This document shows positions 61,531 to 64,000 of a stretch of 64,000 bases of DNA, piece after piece. The position numbers were made by a program, and so were the translations under genes. The stretch's first letter is position 1, and every line of letters starts with the position of its first letter. The stretch covers positions 1-64,000 of the forward strand of contig CANPZI010000011.1 of NCBI GenBank assembly GCA_947588995.1, read 5' to 3'. Under the pieces are notes generated by a model. The model worked only from the letters and a program-made list of their open reading frames with translations. It was not told the origin of the DNA and searched no databases. The DNA comes from an uncultured Lachnospiraceae bacterium. Its GTDB lineage: Bacteria; Bacillota; Clostridia; Lachnospirales; Lachnospiraceae.

Positions 61531-62556
61531 CTATTTGATCACCTGAATCCAGCCCTCAGGCGCCTCGATACGACCCATCTGAATCCCGGTCAGCGTGTCG
61601 TACAGCTTCTTCGTGATCGGCCCCATCTCGTTCATACCGCTGGGGAAAGTAATCTCCTTTCCGTGATCCACGATCTTGCCCACCGGCGAGATAACCGCCG
61701 CCGTACCGCACAGGCCGCACTCCGCGAACTCTTTCACTTCCTCAAAAGGAACGACGCGCTCCTCCACCTCCAGGCCGAGATAGTCTTTCGCGACCACCAT
61801 CAGGGAACGCCTCGTGATGGAGGGCAGAATGCTGTCGGACTTAGGCGTCACCACCTTGTTGTCCTTCGTCACAAACAGGAAATTGGCACCGCCCGTCTCC
61901 TCCACATTGGTCCTCGTCGCCGCGTCCAGATACATATTCTCGTCATAGCCTTCCTCGTGCGCCGTCACGATGGCATGCAGGCTCATGGCATAGTTCAGGC
62001 CGGCCTTGATGTGTCCTGTGCCGTGCGGCGCGGCTCTGTCGAAATCGCTCACCTTGAGAGTAAGCGGCTTGACACCGCCCTTGAAGTAAGGGCCGACCGG
62101 CGTGGTAAACACGCGGAACTGATACTCATCCGCCGGCTTGACGCCGATGACGGAAGAACTGCCGAACATATACGGCCGGATGTAGAGCGTCGCGCCGGAA
62201 CCGTAAGGCGGCACATAAGCCTCATTGGCCGCGACGGTGTCAATCACCGCCTGCACGAAACGGTCCTTGGGGAACACCGGCATCTCCAGTCTCTTACAGC
62301 TGTCCTCCATGCGCTGTGCATTTAAGTCCGGACGGAAAGTCACAATGCGTCCGTCCTGCGTCGTGTAGGCTTTCATGCCCTCGAAACAGGTCTGCGCATA
62401 CTGGAACACGCCGGCGCATTCGTTGATCTGCACATTTGCATCCGCTATGAGTTTTCCCTCATCCCATGCCCCGTTCTTATAGTTTGCCACAAATCTCTTG
62501 TCCGTCTCCTGATAGCCGAAGCCGAGATTCGCCCAGTCAATGTTTTTCTTTTCCAT
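61531..62556 (-). CDS. ilvE: Branched-chain amino acid aminotransferase
   Basis: A 341-residue fold type IV PLP enzyme of the BCAT group II branch (longer than E. coli IlvE). Family segments: VFQYAQTCFEGMKAYTTQDG, IRPYMFGSSSVIGV, HIKAGLNYAMSLHAI with the PLP lysine, and LCGTAAVISPVGKI near the C terminus. It makes or degrades leucine, isoleucine and valine by transamination with glutamate. Own promoter upstream; prsA follows in the same direction. Confidence 0.95.
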   Translation of the reverse strand: MEKKNIDWANLGFGYQETDKRFVANYKNGAWDEGKLIADANVQINECAGVFQYAQTCFEGMKAYTTQDGRIVTFRPDLNAQRMEDSCKRLEMPVFPKDRFVQAVIDTVAANEAYVPPYGSGATLYIRPYMFGSSSVIGVKPADEYQFRVFTTPVGPYFKGGVKPLTLKVSDFDRAAPHGTGHIKAGLNYAMSLHAIVTAHEEGYDENMYLDAATRTNVEETGGANFLFVTKDNKVVTPKSDSILPSITRRSLMVVAKDYLGLEVEERVVPFEEVKEFAECGLCGTAAVISPVGKIVDHGKEITFPSGMNEMGPITKKLYDTLTGIQMGRIEAPEGWIQVIK

Positions 62557-62599
62557 CTCTAATACCCCTTCTTCCTCAAAGTATCGTATTTCTTTTTCT

Positions 62600-62627
62600 A
62601 TCTTATACCTTTGCCTTCAAAAGTCAA
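62600..62627 (-). promoter_or_regulatory. ilvE promoter
   Basis: On the minus strand TTGACT (62622-62627), 16-base spacer, TAAGAT (62600-62605), about 40 bases before the start. No T-box or leader peptide is seen in the short 5' region. Confidence 0.6.
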
Positions 62628-62638
62628 GGCACACTTTA

Positions 62639-64000
62639 TCACAGCACCGCGTTGACAACCTCCAGCGCCACGTCATAGGCATAATCTTTCACCGCTTTTT
62701 CACACAGGCGCAGCATCTTCTTGTCAGATTCCGGGCGGTCGTAGCGCTTCAGTTCTTTCAGTTTCTCATTCACGCTGTCCCCGTCGAAATCGTCCAGCCT
62801 GCCCGCCAGCTCTCTGAGCGCTTTCTTCCACTCGTCCTCCGTGATCCTTACTTTTTTCTCATCTTTCGGTTCCGCGCTGTTTTTGGCTGTCTTGCTCTCA
62901 CTGTCCAGATAGGCTTTCAGATCCTTGCGCATACTCTTCATCAGGTTAAAAAGAATCGGTGAGCGCACCTCCACGTCCTCGAGCTGCCCCGCCTTGCTCA
63001 TCTTCTCCAGTTCAAAAGCCTCGTCGGCCAGATCATCCGCGCCTACATTTCTGGCGTTGCCTTTCAGAGAATGCACGATGATCGCGTAGCCGGGCATATC
63101 CCGTTTCTTTAAGAAGCCTCGCAGCGCCTCCTCTTTCTCCTCCAGAATCAGGTGGAAATCCTGCAGCACTTTGCCGTAGAGCGCCATATCGTTGCCCATG
63201 TATTTTAAGCCGTTGCGGATATTGAAGCCGATGCCGCTCAGTTTGCTCTCCAGCAGGCTGATCTCGTTCTCATTGTCCGCCTCCGCATCTTCCGTACCTT
63301 TCTCTTTCGTCAGATAGACCACATTGGAGGGCAGATACTTGATCAGCATAGTCTCGAATTTTTCCGCGTCGATGGGTTTCGTCAGGTAATCCTGAAACCC
63401 CTCGTTCAGATAAAACTCCCTGGCGCCCGTCACCGCATTGGCCGTCAGGGCGATCACCGGCGTATCCACGGACGGATTTCCCTCCAGTTTTTTGATCGCG
63501 TGCAGCGTCTCCACACCGTCCATCACGGGCATCATATGATCCAGGCAGATGACGTGATACGTCTTGCGCTTCAGAAGTTCCAGACACTCCTCACCGCTGT
63601 TCGCCACGTCTACCTGCAGTCTCGTCTCCTTGAGCAGCCCCTGCGCCACCGCCAGATTCATGGCGTTGTCGTCAACCACCAGCACGCGGCCCATGGGCGC
63701 GATGAATTTCTGCTTGTAATTTTTGACGCTGTGCAGGCTCTCGTTATATTTTTTCTCAAAGTCGCCGAGCGGCGTCTCCTCCACAACTTTCTGCACGATC
63801 TTAAAGGAAAAGACTGAGCCTTTGCCGAACGTGCTCTCCACCTCCAGCTTACCGCCCATCATTTCCACAAGCCTGTTGGTGATCGCCAGACCCAGCCCCG
63901 TCCTGTCGTTCTTGCCTCTGGTGACCGTATCCATGCGCTGAAAAGCGCCGAACAGCTTGGAGATGTCTTTCTCGCGGATGCCGATGCCGGTATCTTTCAC
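62639..64000 (-). CDS. Hybrid sensor histidine kinase/response regulator, partial (5' end beyond window)
   Basis: The visible 453 residues are the C-terminal part of a larger protein running off the window. They begin inside the HATPase domain (DTGIGIREKDISKLF; RTGLGLAITNRLVEMMGG). A receiver domain follows (VLVVDDNAMNLAVAQGLL; phosphoacceptor in VICLDHMMPVMDG; TKPIDAEKFE). After a linker comes an HPt domain with the histidine in IIVHSLKGNARNVGAD. The tail is charged and helical. This is a phosphorelay protein of the Lachnospiraceae hybrid type. Sensory and dimerisation domains are not seen. Its target regulator is unknown. Confidence 0.92.
   Translation of the reverse strand: MKDTGIGIREKDISKLFGAFQRMDTVTRGKNDRTGLGLAITNRLVEMMGGKLEVESTFGKGSVFSFKIVQKVVEETPLGDFEKKYNESLHSVKNYKQKFIAPMGRVLVVDDNAMNLAVAQGLLKETRLQVDVANSGEECLELLKRKTYHVICLDHMMPVMDGVETLHAIKKLEGNPSVDTPVIALTANAVTGAREFYLNEGFQDYLTKPIDAEKFETMLIKYLPSNVVYLTKEKGTEDAEADNENEISLLESKLSGIGFNIRNGLKYMGNDMALYGKVLQDFHLILEEKEEALRGFLKKRDMPGYAIIVHSLKGNARNVGADDLADEAFELEKMSKAGQLEDVEVRSPILFNLMKSMRKDLKAYLDSESKTAKNSAEPKDEKKVRITEDEWKKALRELAGRLDDFDGDSVNEKLKELKRYDRPESDKKMLRLCEKAVKDYAYDVALEVVNAVL

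Overview
The window looks like a chromosomal segment of a GC-rich Bacillota, most likely a Lachnospiraceae (Clostridia). The reasons are strong AGGAGG-type ribosome binding sites, sigma-A promoters, a T-box leader on thrS, a CIRCE element on htpG, an AUU-started infC, and families I associate with that group (DUF1540, DUF4179, DUF5716/DUF5717, DUF5722, Nif11-like leader peptides, MqsR/Panacea). Most genes are on the minus strand. No rRNA, CRISPR array, insertion sequence or prophage was seen.

Layout. 1-3.1 kb (minus): Fe-S aldo/keto reductase, MATE exporter and a small Nif11/double-glycine peptide in one probable operon. 3.1-6.3 kb: ZIP metal transporter, then a nifS-nifU-rrf2 iron-sulfur operon whose promoter contains a 25-bp palindrome, the likely Rrf2 operator. 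6.3-9.8 kb: small conserved protein, second MATE exporter, a tRNA-Pro and a degenerate-GGDEF/EAL phosphodiesterase. 9.8-12.6 kb: GH27 alpha-galactosidase-like enzyme overlapping pepD. 12.6-14.1 kb: infC-rpmI-rplT with promoter, leader attenuator and terminator. 14.1-17.8 kb: secreted or lipoprotein orphans, a DUF1540 protein and a GT-C membrane glycosyltransferase. 17.8-20.9 kb: T-box-controlled thrS and a SEC-C protein, with a plus-strand small RNA candidate next door. 21-26 kb: fucO-like dehydrogenase, HIT hydrolase with a structured leader, ECF sigma/anti-sigma pair, alpha/beta hydrolase. 26-30.5 kb: nitroreductase, two Gfo/Idh/MocA oxidoreductases, divergent flavodiiron protein. 30.6-35.6 kb: a second GT-C glycosyltransferase whose 5' end is frameshifted at a run of nine G, HAD phosphatase, LysR regulator, secreted metallo-beta-lactamase-fold protein. 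35.6-44.6 kb: purA, a CPC-type P1B ATPase behind an ArsR-type operator, DUF5722 protein, cation diffusion facilitator, SpoIID-like/LysM protein, LytTR regulator. 44.7-56.4 kb: purB, a highly structured spacer, purF, and immediately upstream of purF an uncharacterised four-gene operon (DUF5717, DUF5716 actin/Hsp70-like, TPR-like, membrane coiled-coil), then a divergent SpoIID-like protein. 56.5-58.1 kb: AT-richer toxin-antitoxin island (MqsR-like toxin, MqsA/HTH/Panacea antitoxin). 58.1-64 kb: htpG, PrsA-like foldase, ilvE and a hybrid histidine kinase cut by the window end.

The observations I rate highest are (i) a 10-mer, TTATGTAAAC, occurring eleven times exactly in coding and non-coding DNA, read in different codon frames and almost always in the sense orientation; (ii) a G9 tract that puts a GT-C glycosyltransferase out of frame with its own ribosome binding site, suggesting phase variation; (iii) the DUF5716/DUF5717 operon joined to purF; (iv) the multibranched element between purF and purB; (v) the Panacea-type toxin-antitoxin pair; (vi) the Nif11-type peptide with a short amphipathic core; (vii) an intergenic small RNA with its own promoter and terminator. 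All function calls come from reading translated sequence by eye and from memory of families; no database search was run.
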